Shown one piece after another: positions 50,838-64,000 of a DNA stretch of 64,000 nt (positions are counted from its first letter, which is position 1; the number at the start of each line of letters is the position of its first letter). The stretch is from Bigelowiella natans CCMP2755 (lineage: Eukaryota > Cercozoa > Chlorarachniophyceae): assembly GCA_000320545.1 (NCBI GenBank), contig ADNK01000136.1, positions 62,001 to 126,000 of the forward strand, given 5' to 3'. A program made the translations under genes and the position numbers. The notes under the pieces are model-generated. The model was not told the origin of the DNA. It did no database searches and worked only from the letters and a program-made list of their open reading frames with translations.

Positions 50838-51450
50838 AAAGACAGCGAGAAGGGAGAAAGAAAGAATTAGAGAAAAGTAAGAGCAAGTATGTTATTCTGA
50901 CTGGTTTTGGCAGAGGCTTGATGCGCTTGAGTCTTTCTGTGATCATGGTCACATTTTTCTTCGCCAATTTACAGTTGGAACCTAAAGTCAGAGAATAATG
51001 GATGGATGGATGGATGGATGAATGGATGGTAGTAGTAGTAGTAGCAGTAACTAGTAACCACCTCTTCCACCGAAATATTTCCAAACTTTGTCTTTGTCGC
51101 AATTTACAGCCCGATACACATTTGCAATGGCAACCAGAGCAGCTTCCCTGGTGGTGTTAAGACAAACAAACAGACAGTCACGTACATTGTATAATACGTT
51201 AGCAGTCAGTTTCAAGGGTGTTATGGGGTGGGATGGCAGGCCAACGGAACCACCGACCAAACATTTATCAGATATCATCCTTCTTTTTCTCAAAATACCT
51301 TAGCTGTTTGTCAGAAGTGCCAACACATTTCCCCATCATCATTATAGTCTTCTTCGGCGTTGATGAGACTGAGAAGAGGCGATGATGGCAATCAGAAACA
51401 AAGAAATTCAGGGATATTTTATCCAGTTAATCAGCATGATAGTTACTTTT

Positions 51451-51518
<68 letters not shown>

Positions 51519-53614
51519 ATATATAATTAGTCCATGATCACTAGTGCCCCCCCCCCGATGAATAATACCATTAATTCCAAAGCGCTGAATCATCGTTCCA
51601 ATTTCAACCAAACATTCCGACTGTACTCTCTTTGATTTGCTTTCCATTGCATCTAATCAGTAATTTATTGGTAACGTTATAATATCTATGATGAAATAAA
51701 TTATCACATCTCTGTCCTACTCACCAGATATCAAAAGATATTAGAAACACTCTTATTCATGATCTTTTACATAAATATTGTACACCATTCCATGACTACT
51801 TATACCAAGCTCATGAGCAGCAAGGTTTACTAATACTACCTGTGAGTTCTTGAAGGATGCGGGACGCCGGATAAATATTGCACAATTTCTGGTTTGAGGA
51901 GGCGGGTAAAGAGAGAAATTATCGATACAATTGAATGACGTTTGCTCCATCGTTAATAATGATGGTTGTTATAAGCACGATGATAGCAGCAGCAGCAGCA
52001 GCAGAAGCAGCAGAAACCTGCACGATTTCATGGCAAGCTTCTCGCATAGGTGCCATAGAATGGCCAGATACCTAAAGCAGCAGCAGCAGCAGCAGCAGTA
52101 GCAGGAAAAAGGAGGGATAAAATAATGTAAAGTGGGGCTTATTATTCTCCTTCTTGTAGTAGTACTGCGTAGGTACACAGTACAGTGTGCTATTATACTA
52201 CTCTCTACATAAATACTTCCCGACCGGCCACCTCTTCTAATCGACAACTTTAAAAAAGAGAAGTAAATCCTTACATTTGTTTACTATTTTAATAACCTTT
52301 TCGAGGAGGTAAGGCAGTAAATTCTTCGCTTCTCCCTCGAGCATTTCATACTCATTTGTATCCTAAATTGATTGATTTATTTCACCACAACATAGATTAT
52401 ATATATTATGGACTGCATAATCAATAAACAATGATCATCATCCTATTGGATCTCAGAAAAACAACGGGGAAAGAAAAAGGTGGTATTGCGGAGATGATAT
52501 TAATGATGGTAATAGAAACTTATTACGAGAGCTGAAGTAAGAGTTTGCAGGAACTTTAGCAACGTCTTGACAACCTTACGAATAATTAAATTAACAAAAT
52601 TTCGATTAATATTGAATAATGAAGATGCTGGTGAGAGCATTGTTATTGTGCTTCTGGTTTCACTTTGATGATCGATCACAAGGTTAATACACCTCCTCCT
52701 CCTCTTCATCATCATCATCATCGCCACACACACCTTGGTGTTGAGCTTTCCATCGCATAGGCGGAACGATACCCATTTTAGTAACAAATCAAGAATTCCG
52801 ACCACTCGATCATAAACCTGTAATTCAAGAACAATGATGATGATGACGATGATACATAAGGGCCAAGAAATGCTGGTGTTCAATATGTTGAAGGCATTGC
52901 ATTTATAAGACAACTATGCCACCTTTGGTTCAGCCTCGTTTAAAGCCCTTTCAATAACATTGATAGCTTTCGAGAACTCGACGAAATTCTACACAAATAT
53001 GAAAGATATTTATTTTAGAGAAGTGTGCGCGATACAGAATGTGCATATACTACGAGTGCAATTTACAGCCCTTGTGTTACTCTTTCTTCCTCCTAACTAC
53101 GCTGGTAAGTGCCCTCTTCCAACAATACAATCTTCTCATCCACCAACCCATTCATCTGTGCATCATCATATTCATTATTACTAATACTACAACAACTACT
53201 TTGTGCATCAACTGCTTGTGGAAGTCGGGCTTTGTGAATCTATACGAAGGAGGAAGAGGAGGAGGATGAGGAGGAAAGAGGAGCATCGTTCGTGAGTAAG
53301 AACCAAGTTCCATTATCACACCACTTCTTATATTATCTTTTATTCTCAAACCCTTCTGCCCTTACACTGCTTTTATGTCGTCACAGGCACAATTATTGAA
53401 AATTTAGGAGGTATATTTCCTGCAACTTTTACTATTATAATACTGTGTACTACTAGTCACAACAACAACGCTGCTACTAACAATTGTGCTACAACTTTGC
53501 AAGGCTCTCCTTCAGGTCTTCGATTTCGTTCCGATCAAGCTCGTTTTGGCCCTAAAAAGAGACAGAGACAGAGGCAGTTGTTGTAGTGTATCAACGGATC
53601 AAGTAGTGAGGACT

Positions 53615-53651
<37 letters not shown>

Positions 53652-54460
53652 GCTACTATTACTACTACTATTACTACTAGTAACTAGCAAGTTGATCGAG
53701 CACCTTCATTCTTCTTGCATCCTTCTTAGCTCTTTTCTCTTTTTCACGTTGACTACATTTCATTATCAAGTCGAGTAGCTCCATGCTACCACCACCACCA
53801 GCAGCAGCGGCACCTGTATTTTGATGTAGTGTTATGCTTTCTTCTTATGTGATGATAATAATAATAACAACAGCAGCAGACGTAGTAAACATAATAAGAC
53901 CTTTCCTTCCTGCTGTTGCGGCTCCTCCTCCTCCTTTCTTAGATTTAGCCTTTCCTGCAGCAGGAGATCTGGTTCTGCGCGAGGATGATGAGGATTTCTT
54001 CGTGGGTGTGCCCGTGGTCTCCTTCGAAGTGCTCGAAGCTGCGGTCGCTCCAGTGTTATTGGCATCAGACAGGAGATCTGAGTTGCAACATGGTATTCAT
54101 ACCAATTATAAGATAATAATATGTCTCCTCAACTGTGTGTTTTGGGAGATGATTTGTTATTATAACACTATTACTACACCAGTGGATGTAAGGTATCCAG
54201 GCATCATTCACATCATTCACATCATCTCATATTTGTTATTGATTACCTCCAGTACGGTATTTTCCCAAGATTGGCTCCAAGGATAGTTTTTCAGCCTGTG
54301 TAAATTAATACATCAATTGCTCTCACTATATTGTTGCTTCAATATGCCTCCCCCCCCCCCCTCCCCCCTTCAATCCACCATGCAAGAAAGTAGTCCGTGG
54401 TGAAAAAGGATGTGCATATAACATATATCTTATCATTATGTGTGCTGAGTTGCCATATTA

Positions 54461-54507
<47 letters not shown>

Positions 54508-54575
54508 CCTTTTTGAAGTTTGTAAGTTTTCCATTAACGTACTTAAATCCTGATAGTAGCCGGAAACAATAATGT

Positions 54576-54607
<32 letters not shown>

Positions 54608-56869
54608 TAGGAAACATATCGGGAAAACAGCAAGCACAATTTGTCCATTTGTCCTCCTTTCTCTTGCAACTATATAATTAACATCAACGCAACACCGCCT
54701 ACCCATAACTTCCACACAGCACTTCAAGGTCACTTCAGACAGGGAGCGAACCTATGAAAGATGTGTTATTCATGTGTGTGTGTGTGTGTGTGCGCGCGCG
54801 CGCGTGTATGTGTGTATATGTGTAGACTACAGCAAAGTAGAAATACACACATCACAGATGAGGACGGTTATCGTTATTCAATAAAACTGACGCAAGTAAA
54901 GAGAATGAAAAAGGCATGCATTTTTACTTCTCCAATTCGGTCGAGGCAACATTTCAAGATTGGCATAACCTGATGCGATTTAGAAATTACCGATGATTGA
55001 TCAACAATTAACAAACGACATCATATGGTTGTTTTGATCATCGTCTAATTTGGAAAGGGAAATTAGAATGGATTGAGTGAGAAGGAGGGGTGCACTAATA
55101 AGATAGGCAGAGGGAGGTAGAGGGGAGGGGGACTGAAGAGAAGAAATTCAGGCGAAGAACGCGAAGATACTAAAGCATACTGCAACACGAATCTCCATCT
55201 ACCAATTCCTTCATCTCAGATTTCTTCAACTTTTCTTTTTCCAAAACCTTGCGATTATTTACAATAGTGAATTGAAAGAACAACAAACTTTGATAATAAA
55301 TGATAAAATCAGTAAGGTTAATAACAGTAACAACAAAGAATCATTATTGAGTACCGGGTTTAGAGCACTTAATATGTCTTTACGTGCATTTGTTTGTTCC
55401 AACCCTGAGAGCAGCAGTAGTACACACATATCAATAATGATATTCTCCATTGTGTTATTGTTGTTATTATTATTGTTGTTATCATTATTACCCTTTGGGA
55501 TGTATGGAACCAATTTTGCGAGGCCCGCAGCTTTGATGCATGTAATGAGAGTTCGGATCGCTTCTTCACGTATTTGCTACAGCAATAATGATAAATCGTT
55601 AAGAGGACGACTTCACTCAAGATATTATGCAAACTGCACTGTCCAACACATTTCATGCAGCCATACATTAATTCAGAGATACTATCGACAAATGATGTTG
55701 GCCATCACCATCATCATCATCATCATCATCATCATGATCGAATTTTCCCCAACAACGTACCTGCTTTCTATCGGCAAAGCAATTCAGAATAGCCTCCATA
55801 ACAACCTTAAAACAATACGCATACACGAAGAAGAGTCGGTGAATCGTGAGGATATATTAGGCAGAGATTCTCATGTTTGACTATCATGTTGGGGAGATAC
55901 ATAGCAAAAAAAAACATTTGCACATTATGTACAATATAAGTTGGAATAGTTAATTAATTAAAAGTGCAGCAGCAGCAGCAGCCGTACCCCAATGTATTTC
56001 CCGCTTCCGGATCCCATAGCTTCGACAACCAAACCGATCAATTTCAAAGCTTGGATTATCAAGTTCTTATTCTTGTCTGACAGCCGCAATTTGAGTGCAC
56101 TAAAAACCGTTAGTTATGCAACACGAGGAACAAATCGTTATCTTCTTGTCACAGAATAATTACAACTCATATCTGCTGTATACACAGAAGAGGAAGAAGA
56201 AGAAGAAGAAGAAGAAGAGCTAGGAAAAGAATGCGGATGATGATGATGTTCCCGACCTAAATGCTCCTCCATCTTTACCCTTAATGCGGCAGTTTGCCCC
56301 TTTAACAATGCTTTCGATCTCTTCCATTGCCTGCGAAAATAGTTTATTATCCACAGATTACGATTTTTAGATAATTGTGCTGCTTTCTCTGCAACAAAGA
56401 ATTCCTTGTGGTAATTTTTGTTTTACTACCGCCCTGCACCAAGTAAATAGTACCTCATACATGTAGCAATCATACCAATCAAGTGCATGCACAAAATCAT
56501 ATAAACTATAACTTTGCAACAATATGTGCTACTGCTGCTGCTGCTTCACACCTCTTTCCTCAATTGCCATTTCTTGTCACCGAGCTTGGACAAAATACCA
56601 TCGTGAACTTGTCCTTTGAATATGCATTTTTTCAAAAAAATCGTGATGTTTGAATTGAAGGTGCATCATCACCTGATATGTCAACTCTTGGAACAATGTC
56701 GTCCATTTTTACCTGAGCAGCAGGAAATTACATCGACATATGTGAGAACACGCAACAAGTTTCATTTTGCTTTGCAACATATTTTGTACTACTACCGACC
56801 TCCTTTGAAACCTTTTGACCCTTGACTGCCCTTGTTGCGTCAATTTTGCCAAGTTCTGACTCAGGAATC

Positions 56870-56900
<31 letters not shown>

Positions 56901-57301
56901 ATGGTGGTGTGCGTTGCAGGTAATGATAATAGACTTGGGTGGAGAGTATCAATTATTACTACTAGTAGTAGAATATACTATACTTATTGACTAGCTACTA
57001 AAACCACCTTCTCAAACTGTTTCCTTATCTCAGCGACTTGAGAAGACTTCAATCCTTCAATCATCTTATCGACCAGTACCTACAAGATTATCCACAACAA
57101 GTCCAAATACAGTTTTCCTCATCTTATAATGAATATACGTGAGTAAGTGTTGTTGTTGGTGGTGGTGATGATGATGACGGATATACATTACCTTTCCGGT
57201 TTGCTTGTAGATTTCGACTAGAATATTTGTTGCGTTAGCTCGTACATCCTTATGCATATGGCCCAACCATTCCTTCGCATACGCTAAAAAAGTGCAGTAG
57301 G

Positions 57302-57334
<33 letters not shown>

Positions 57335-57879
57335 TGTATCACCAAAGGCAATGTCACGGGATGTAGAAGCAGCAGCTAAAATACGACACACTTTAGGGTA
57401 AATTACCTATTACAACTTGAACGTCTGTTGCACCTAGGATGATAATATTGACAACAATGATTTGGTAACGTGAGGAGCAGTACCATGATAATTGTTCCAT
57501 ATTCAGCCGTGAATATGATGATATAATTTCCATCACATATTGAAACACCTCCTCCTCCTCCTCCTCCTCCTCCTCCTCCTCCATTGCAACAAAATTGAAC
57601 GACCAAAAAGAAACGGTGACGGAGACTACTGTACTGTATGAATGACTGGTACAAAGTAGTAGTCCCTAAGGCCGCCACACAGACACCTACTACCACTACT
57701 ACTACCTGCACCAAATTCTTGGATGCTTGTTAGAACCCAGCCAATATATGCTGCAATGGCTTTGGGATTGCGAACCTTGCATCATTTGTTGGAGAAAGCA
57801 GGAATGGGTGTTGTAAGAGGAATATATATCGCTATCAGAAATGCAATTTTTTAGTTTTCTAGTACTAGAGATACAAATG

Positions 57880-57916
<37 letters not shown>

Positions 57917-58347
57917 CATATACAATAATGATATGTTTACACACACGTGTAAATTATGTGCGTGTGTATGTCTCAACTACAAAATTTAGCTCTACTTTTT
58001 TCAGCTTCTCTTTGCAAATAGGAAACAAGAACTTGAGGCCGTTTGCCTCTGAAGAAATCGAGAAAAACAATATTATTTTATATGGTTTATAATAACGATT
58101 CGCAATTAGATTATTAATACGATTCTAATCAACTAAAAACAGCAACAGCAAGCACCACAACAAACTCAAGAGCCTACAAACTGTAACCTGAGCAAGTGGT
58201 GAGATACTCCCGACACATAGGTTCAACTTTTCGATCGCTCATTTTGTTCAACAGATCTATCATTGAACAATTGCCAACATTAATAAACGGATGATTACAC
58301 CTGGCTCACATTTGTTTCTTGTGCATATTTACCAATACTATTACTAA

Positions 58348-58384
<37 letters not shown>

Positions 58385-59013
58385 AAATATTTCCAACTAT
58401 TTTTACGTGAAGAGTCCAATGACTACCTTGAAGAGGAACTGCACAAAGCGACTTTGTTGTTCCTGGTGAGGCCGAAGCAATCTGATGGTATTCACATCAT
58501 GAAAAAAACAAACAAAAACATCATCAGCCAACTGAGTAGTAACACACCAATGCCAAAAAAATATTCATGAGGAGGCTGATAACATTCACCCTTACTACTA
58601 CTTCTACTATTACTACCACCACCATTCTCTACAACGAATTATTTTAGCACTTTATTTACCAGTAGTTTAGAAGCCTCAAAAACCTTCGAGCAAACTTGAA
58701 AGTTGACATCTTTCCAGCCTGCAAAGATAATGATGATTCATACGATGCAGCTGTTACTCAAAATCTTGTACTACTGCTGCTGCTACTACTAGACATAGCA
58801 ACGAGGCTAGTTATTACTTCAAGACGATAATTTAACAATGATACCTGGTGATTTGTTGAACAGGGAGAATATGGGACCCAACATACTCTTAGCCTCCTCT
58901 GCGCCATCACCATTTAAAACTGCGAGAATCTATTGGCGATAATTGAAGTCACAAGCTGCTCAGAAACTCTCTTGTCGACATTCAGGGATCGCACACATAG
59001 CAGCACGAAGAAA

Positions 59014-59086
<73 letters not shown>

Positions 59087-61486
59087 ATCACGTGAAACTA
59101 CCGCATCCATGCCCGCAACCCTTTCTTTCCATTTTTTCGATTGAATGTTCTCAATTATGTCTCCTGGGAAAATGCTTGTAGATAGCTTTTCTTTAGCCTC
59201 TTCTACGTCTATCAACTTGTTGAAATACAAATCTATTAGTGTTACAATGTTGACAACAAGCTTTGATGACAATATCAATTTACAATAATCCTCGGGTCAT
59301 TATATGAGCATCATGTTTGTTTGAAGCAACTAAACCTTGGCTTGAGGTACGGAAGTAGCGGAAGTCACCACCTGCATTAGAATTTGTTGAGATTATGAGA
59401 GGGGTAACAACAGGACAAGTACGACGAGGGTTATTACGTAATTACTTGTCTCTCGATTCTTTTTTACCTTCGATGACTTCGATGATGATCCACTTTTGGT
59501 TGACCCTGTTGGACAGTAGACACAATTGTGTACGAAATTGATGCTGTTTATGTCGACGACGATTGGTGCTAGTGCTAACTAATACAATTTTTACTCTTTC
59601 TTACTCTTTCAACAATTCCAATAGAAATGTTCTATACCGGATTTTTGTTTGGTCCTTAAGCTCCTTTTCGGGCTATTTTTGACGGTTGCTTCTAATTGAC
59701 AGGAAGCAAATAGCGAATGGTTCAAACAGAAGTAAGAAGCTAATCATGTTTGTCGTCATCGGAGGTTAAAGTACTTTTGGATCGAGTTGACGATGCTGTC
59801 TTTGACCCAGGTTCAGCAGCACTCACGGCAGGAGTTGGCACATTGGGTTGCGAATTAGCGTCCGGAGCATTTCCTACTCCATTCGCTTCGTCTTTCATTT
59901 CTGATTACGATCACAACTTTTTTTATTTGACTGTAATCAATATGAAAACTCGAACAACTCCTACTTTTCGCAAGGTCCATAACCATTTTGTGTTTTTTTT
60001 TATCCGCATTTTCTATCTTGGCCATCGTAGGGTACCTAACACATGCGTACGTCCGTGAGTGCGGGAATACATCTCAGAGAAACAAAAAACATATCATATG
60101 TGCGGGAATATATCTCGGACAAACATATCAGCATTCTCCAAGGATAAGTGTTACGAATACATTGCTCTATCCCCGAAGATGAGCAGAAACGTAGCCATGC
60201 ATTCCAACGCTGATTGGCGCACACCCTTGTCACGATCCGAGCTTAACTCCATGCATGATGCTGCAACCAAGGTAAAAAAGAGGTATAATAGTAAGACGGG
60301 TCAATAATAGTGGTGGCTAAGGTATAAAGCTAAATCTATGACATGAAAGTTGTACCTATTAGCGGTTTGAATGCGTTCTTTTTCAAATCGGTGTTATTGC
60401 ATTCCGGATCCCTGGTATGGTTATGTTGGTGGATGGTGGAATCTTTCTACAGCTTGATGCAATTTAGATAATAATTTACCTTATGCATCGAATGCAGAAA
60501 TCCAGTGTGTACTTTCGTACCTGAGGGACCTACCCAACCACATAAAGATTGTAAATTATAGATTTATGACTGTTCAGCCATTTTCAACTACCTTATCCTT
60601 GAATGCTGACTGTACTGGCCCATTCAAATCAGACCAGGACAAACAGTGCTGTGACAACGTACATAAACGGGTAACTCAATAAACCGAACCAACCACATTG
60701 AGTAAAAATCCAAAACCTTAAAAAATGAATCTAAGCATTGATTCAGAGGCACAAGAACGGACGCCTTCTTTTCCTGAAATTTTTTGTCGGCTGAGAAGAA
60801 AAGCGTGAATCACGAAACAGAAAACATTTTTTACCTTAAACCAAGGCAACAGGTTTTCTAATACACTATTCGCCCCCGACTTGAAATCCTTCCTAATTCC
60901 TTTTGCAAGCCCCTCCAAACACTGGAAAGCCAATGCCATTAACCAAATGTGAAAAGATACAAGTTGTTTAGTTGCTACCTTGATTGAAAATGAACGTACG
61001 ATAACGTTGGAATCCTAAGCAGAATGAGCAAGTTCTTGTAGATGAGGTCTGCCTTCATAACATGGTGTGGTCACTGATACTTTTATACCTTTAGTAGCTT
61101 TTTTAGATTCTTTGAGATGTCATGAATCATAGGAACCATCTGCAAAAAAGACGACATTTGCAGGTTTTAATTAAATGTGAATGAAGAAATACATGGAATA
61201 AATTACTTTAATTTTTGGCGCCCCTGCAAGTTTTAGCAATTCTTCCAGCTTTGCTTTTTTGTCCTATTTAGTGCGTAAAACCAGTTAGGATATTGACCAT
61301 AGCACTAACCACTCAAATACACGATTATCTGGTCACGTTCCTCCTTTTAATAATTTCTTAACGAGAATATGAAATTTTATTGCCTTCCACTTAGGTGCCA
61401 TGACTTCCGTCAGCCAATTCTTCGACAACTCCTTGCTGATATCAACAGCCTAAGGAAAATAAAGAAGAACAAAGTGTTTACAGACT

Positions 61487-61544
<58 letters not shown>

Positions 61545-63006
61545 AGGGTGGCGATATTAATGTTTAATTTTTGCATTGTACCTCCATGAAAGAGTAAGGA
61601 TCTTCAGGAGCTGCGGTCTTGCCAGTTCCTGCACCGCCAACAGCCCCAGCAGCCGATCGGTCACCTTTTTTTTGCTCGCTGCGAGTGCCTCTTGTCGGCA
61701 CCGATCCTCCTGGAATCCACACAAATAATTTCAGAGCAGAATTCACATATGTGCATATTTTTTATTTCAATCTTCTATTTGAGAGACCAGGAGATATCTC
61801 TTCGAAAGCTTTAGCAATGGCATCAAGGGTAGCAGACCGCATACCCTTAAAATTCTTAATCTGGAGATTATACGGTTATTCAGGCTTCAACGATGGCTTT
61901 GAACTTATAGTAAGTCGGACCTGTTCATGGAACATCGGACCAATGAAGCCAAACACCTCACAAGCTAGCTGGTGAACGAGCTCCCGTACTTCACCCTATT
62001 CATAACGGGTAACGGGTAACAACTTAAGCGGAAGCTCAGCAGATAGATAAATTGTCAGAGTGTTTCACATAAAGTTCAACCTTCTTATGGTTGAACATGG
62101 ATGGCATGGTCTTCGTGAGCTTGGAGTACTGAACGTGCTTGGGACCAAACTCTTTCATTGCCTTGGAATAGGGATTGATGGTCAAGCAATTCAATTTAAG
62201 TTGTTGTATTTGAATAACCTTGATAGTAATATTGAGAGCAGTAAGGGTGACTTTAAAGTTTGGACTTTTCATTCCTGCAAGGAGTTGAGTAGTTGCTTGC
62301 TCTCCACATCCAAGCTCGAAGTACAGAGAGAAAATTTCTTCGGTGTTCGCCTAATCATTAAATTCAAATTCAGGGACAGATTCAATTGGAAGGTTTTCTG
62401 GCTCGTCCATACCTTCGTCGTTGCTTTGTTTGAGGCGAAGGCTTTTTTGACAAGGTGGGGAAGAACATCGTCCACGCATTTTTTGGCAATTTGAGCTCGG
62501 TCTACAAAAATCTGAAACGAATGGAATTAATTAATGTGCCAACCGTATATCAGAAAGAAAGCCTTGGAACCTTGATAGCTTCTGTTGCCTCTGCTTGTGC
62601 AGCAGGGTTCGTGTCGATTAGCATCTATATTATAAGGATGTCATTGTAACGTAGAGCGTTATATCTGAATAGCGGTGGATACCTTCTTGAAGAAGCCAGT
62701 ATATTTTGAAAAGACACTGCTCTTTTCATCCTCAGCCATCTTAAACTCCTGCGTCAGCTTTTTGTATGCAGAATTTCGGATCTACAGTATTGACACATAT
62801 GTAGAAGTTACAGGATGCGGGGAAAGATCAGAGGTGTAACTTGGAGAGACTGTTGAAAAAAACACCTTCCAATTTTTGCTGATGAGAATCTCCTCGAGTG
62901 GCCCGTTTGCGCCTTCATCAGGCTTCGCTGGTGCAGCGCCAAATGGGTTTGCCGAATCGAGGTTGTACCCTCCACTACCCCCCACTTTTATTGCATCTAC
63001 ATCCAT
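42513..63006 (-). CDS. CKAP5: XMAP215/CKAP5/MOR1-family TOG-domain microtubule polymerase
   Basis: A 20.5-kb gene with more than 40 small exons. It starts MDVDAIKVGGSGGYNLDSAN and reaches TOG1 with LEEILISKNWK / IRNSAYKKLTQEF, then CVDDVLPHLVKKAFAS. TOG2 (about 61,700-59,700): PEDPYSFM, SIKCLEGLAKGIRKDF, LECMATFLLIFGDR. TOG3 (about 59,300-57,600): IIENIQSKKWKERVAGMDAV and NPKAIAAYIGWVLTSIQEFG. TOG4 (about 56,600-54,500): LSKLGDKKWQLRKE, IQALKLIGLVVEAMGSGSGK, IREEAIRTLITCMKAAGL. TOG5 (about 53,800-51,000): DRVVGILDLLLKWVSFRL, SKRVQSECLVEIGTMIQRFG, REAALVAIANVYRAVN. The C-terminal helical part reads VRRLVEELVNLRG, KTALEELYQFIKANPDYNLD and GFKRIEDRK, ending GLESIRARLNSMRSRR with a stop at 42513. 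The family binds tubulin dimers through TOG domains and speeds microtubule growth. Introns hold most of the window's microsatellites. Several small exons between the named ones remain unplaced. Confidence 0.9.
43878..43942 (-). repeat. (TAG)n array beginning near a TOG-gene 5' splice site
   Basis: On the minus strand the exon ending ...CAGCAG is followed by GTACTGCTGCTACTACTAAT and more CTA units. Confidence 0.7.
45958..46010. repeat. (TA)n microsatellite in a TOG-gene intron
   Basis: About 50 bp of uninterrupted TA. Comparable runs lie at about 48103-48135, 50330-50361, 51481-51516 and 61488-61532. Confidence 0.85.
48166..48230 (-). repeat. (CT)n tract (minus strand) before an acceptor
   Basis: On the minus strand a CTCTCT run of about 60 bp leads to CTACATTGCAG, a clear acceptor context in the TOG gene. 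Confidence 0.7.
49107..49147 (-). repeat. (CTA)n array downstream of a TOG-gene donor
   Basis: The exon containing WIKVQEQGAM ends at a GTACTACCTC donor. About 30 bases further on the minus strand a TAGTAG array starts. Confidence 0.7.
54458..54506. repeat. (CA)n microsatellite in a TOG-gene intron
   Basis: Over 40 bp of CA. Other CA runs in this gene lie at 45121-45153, 50804-50835, 51454-51481 and 59016-59045, the last joined to a (GA)n run up to 59084. Confidence 0.85.
57542..57583. repeat. (CTC)n / (GAG)n triplet run beside a TOG-gene exon
   Basis: Fourteen CTC units on the plus strand lie directly before the exon VFQYVMEIISSYSRLNMEQL on the minus strand. Read through, it would add a Glu run, so it is coding or intronic depending on which acceptor is used. 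Confidence 0.6.
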
Positions 63007-64000
63007 CCTGCTGATTTTTACAAATTCAGAGCCAGCCTCTAACTGTTGAATCCGAAGGTATCACTCCAACGGAAAATAGGGGAGGTGGTGTTGGTTGGTT
63101 TGTGTATTTTGTAGAGAGTTGTTGCCGAGTAGAAGAACGAACTGCTGGGCTATTATGTGTTGTGTAGTTGTTTCCAAAAAGTAGAACCCACACTACGGCA
63201 ATACTACTACTGTTTCTTGACTATCCGCACACAATGACGCGCCGCTATCGTCCGACAACATATTTATTGACAAAAAATACCCTGGATGCCAGTACTCCTT
63301 TCAGAAAGGAAAGAAAGGGCCTGCAATCAGCATGTGTATTTTCCACAAAAATGTCGTTATAGTAGTTTTTGGAAAAAATGGCGGGAGCCCGTTGCCTCGC
63401 TCCCGAGAAAGACTGAAAGAACTGATCACCAGGACAATTTGGGCGTTTACACCAGAAACATAGCGAGAAATTATTTTATCAACTTACTTTCTCGTACTTG
63501 GAAAGTAATAAATTATTATTTTAGATCTAGATCTAGATCTACAGGCCTGTACTTGTAGGTTTTTCCCATGCATGGAAATTTCTAAGAACTCTCCGGGTTG
63601 ATCGCAAAAAAACGTCCTAAGAACGTTCTGGGACCAGTCTAGCGAGAACAGAAGGAAATGCACAATATCCAGTCCATTCACAGCTTAAATCTAGGAATTC
63701 TGCAAGCATTACGAAATAACATCCTTAAAAAGTTGCTGATACTCATGGAAAGTGAGCCTGTGTTCTAAGTCCCACAAGTAGATTTATTTATGCAGATGAC
63801 TGCTTTGTTTTACTGTTGTACCGTCTAATAACCCGTCTAATATTCGTTGTCGCTAACAAAAAAAATCATCAAATTCTTTTTCTTACCGAATACGATTTCG
63901 TTTCGTCAAACTGAAGGAGACCAAACTTGGACATTGCTGGGACCTTTCTCAGCAAAAACCAAAAAGCAACAAGACCCTTCCCGCAACTCGCTCACAGGTT
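63007..64000. other. Upstream flank of the TOG gene, no gene seen
   Basis: It should contain the TOG-gene promoter. Short open stretches on both strands lack motifs. A short palindromic tandem TAGATC array lies at about 63523-63540. The far right could hold the edge of another gene, but nothing supports one. Confidence 0.4.

Overview
The window is nuclear DNA of a single-celled eukaryote, probably an alga or another protist. Its genes are split by GT-AG introns, many only 50-90 bp long. Microsatellites are very abundant, and genes lie on both strands without operons. No prokaryotic, organellar, tRNA, rRNA or transposase gene was found. The lineage cannot be fixed from sequence alone. The Ser/Thr/Pro mucin-like stalk and the giant cysteine-rich ectodomain resemble proteins common in algae and other microbial eukaryotes, but that is a weak inference.

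Layout from left to right. Positions 1-13478 (minus) hold most of one giant receptor-like gene: signal peptide, mucin-like stalk, thousands of residues of ephrin-receptor-like (GCC2/GCC3-type) cysteine modules, one transmembrane helix and a long coiled-coil tail that runs off the left edge. Next come a SNIP1/DAWDLE-type FHA gene (14670-16262, plus), an eight-exon RluA-family pseudouridine synthase (17832-19139, minus) and a multi-exon protein with a DC1/ZZ-like zinc-binding region (about 19458-25016, plus). Then follow a Ser/Thr kinase with a KA1-like tail (26322-28876, minus), a complete five-exon thymidylate kinase (29365-30316, plus) and a SAM-dependent methyltransferase of the sarcosine/dimethylglycine methyltransferase type (31676-33712, plus). 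A small coiled-coil gene (about 35017-35940, plus) and an unrecognised multi-exon gene (about 36360-40905, plus) precede a 20.5-kb XMAP215/CKAP5/MOR1 TOG-domain gene (42513-63006, minus) cut by dozens of introns.

Most of these genes can only be read by splicing. Long open frames in the other frames are shadows. For the FHA, pseudouridine synthase and thymidylate kinase genes I assembled every exon by hand, and the summed lengths keep frame. For the methyltransferase most junctions are placed. For the zinc-binding gene, the kinase tail, the 35-41 kb genes and the TOG gene, exons were recognised but not every junction was fixed.

The genes do not form one pathway. They cover RNA processing (FHA protein, pseudouridine synthase), nucleotide synthesis, methylation, signalling and the microtubule cytoskeleton. 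The most unusual parts are the giant ectodomain gene, the triplet microsatellites that start at or near many 5' splice sites, and gene-poor islands rich in CTAGC words that share a dispersed motif and a 12-bp palindrome.
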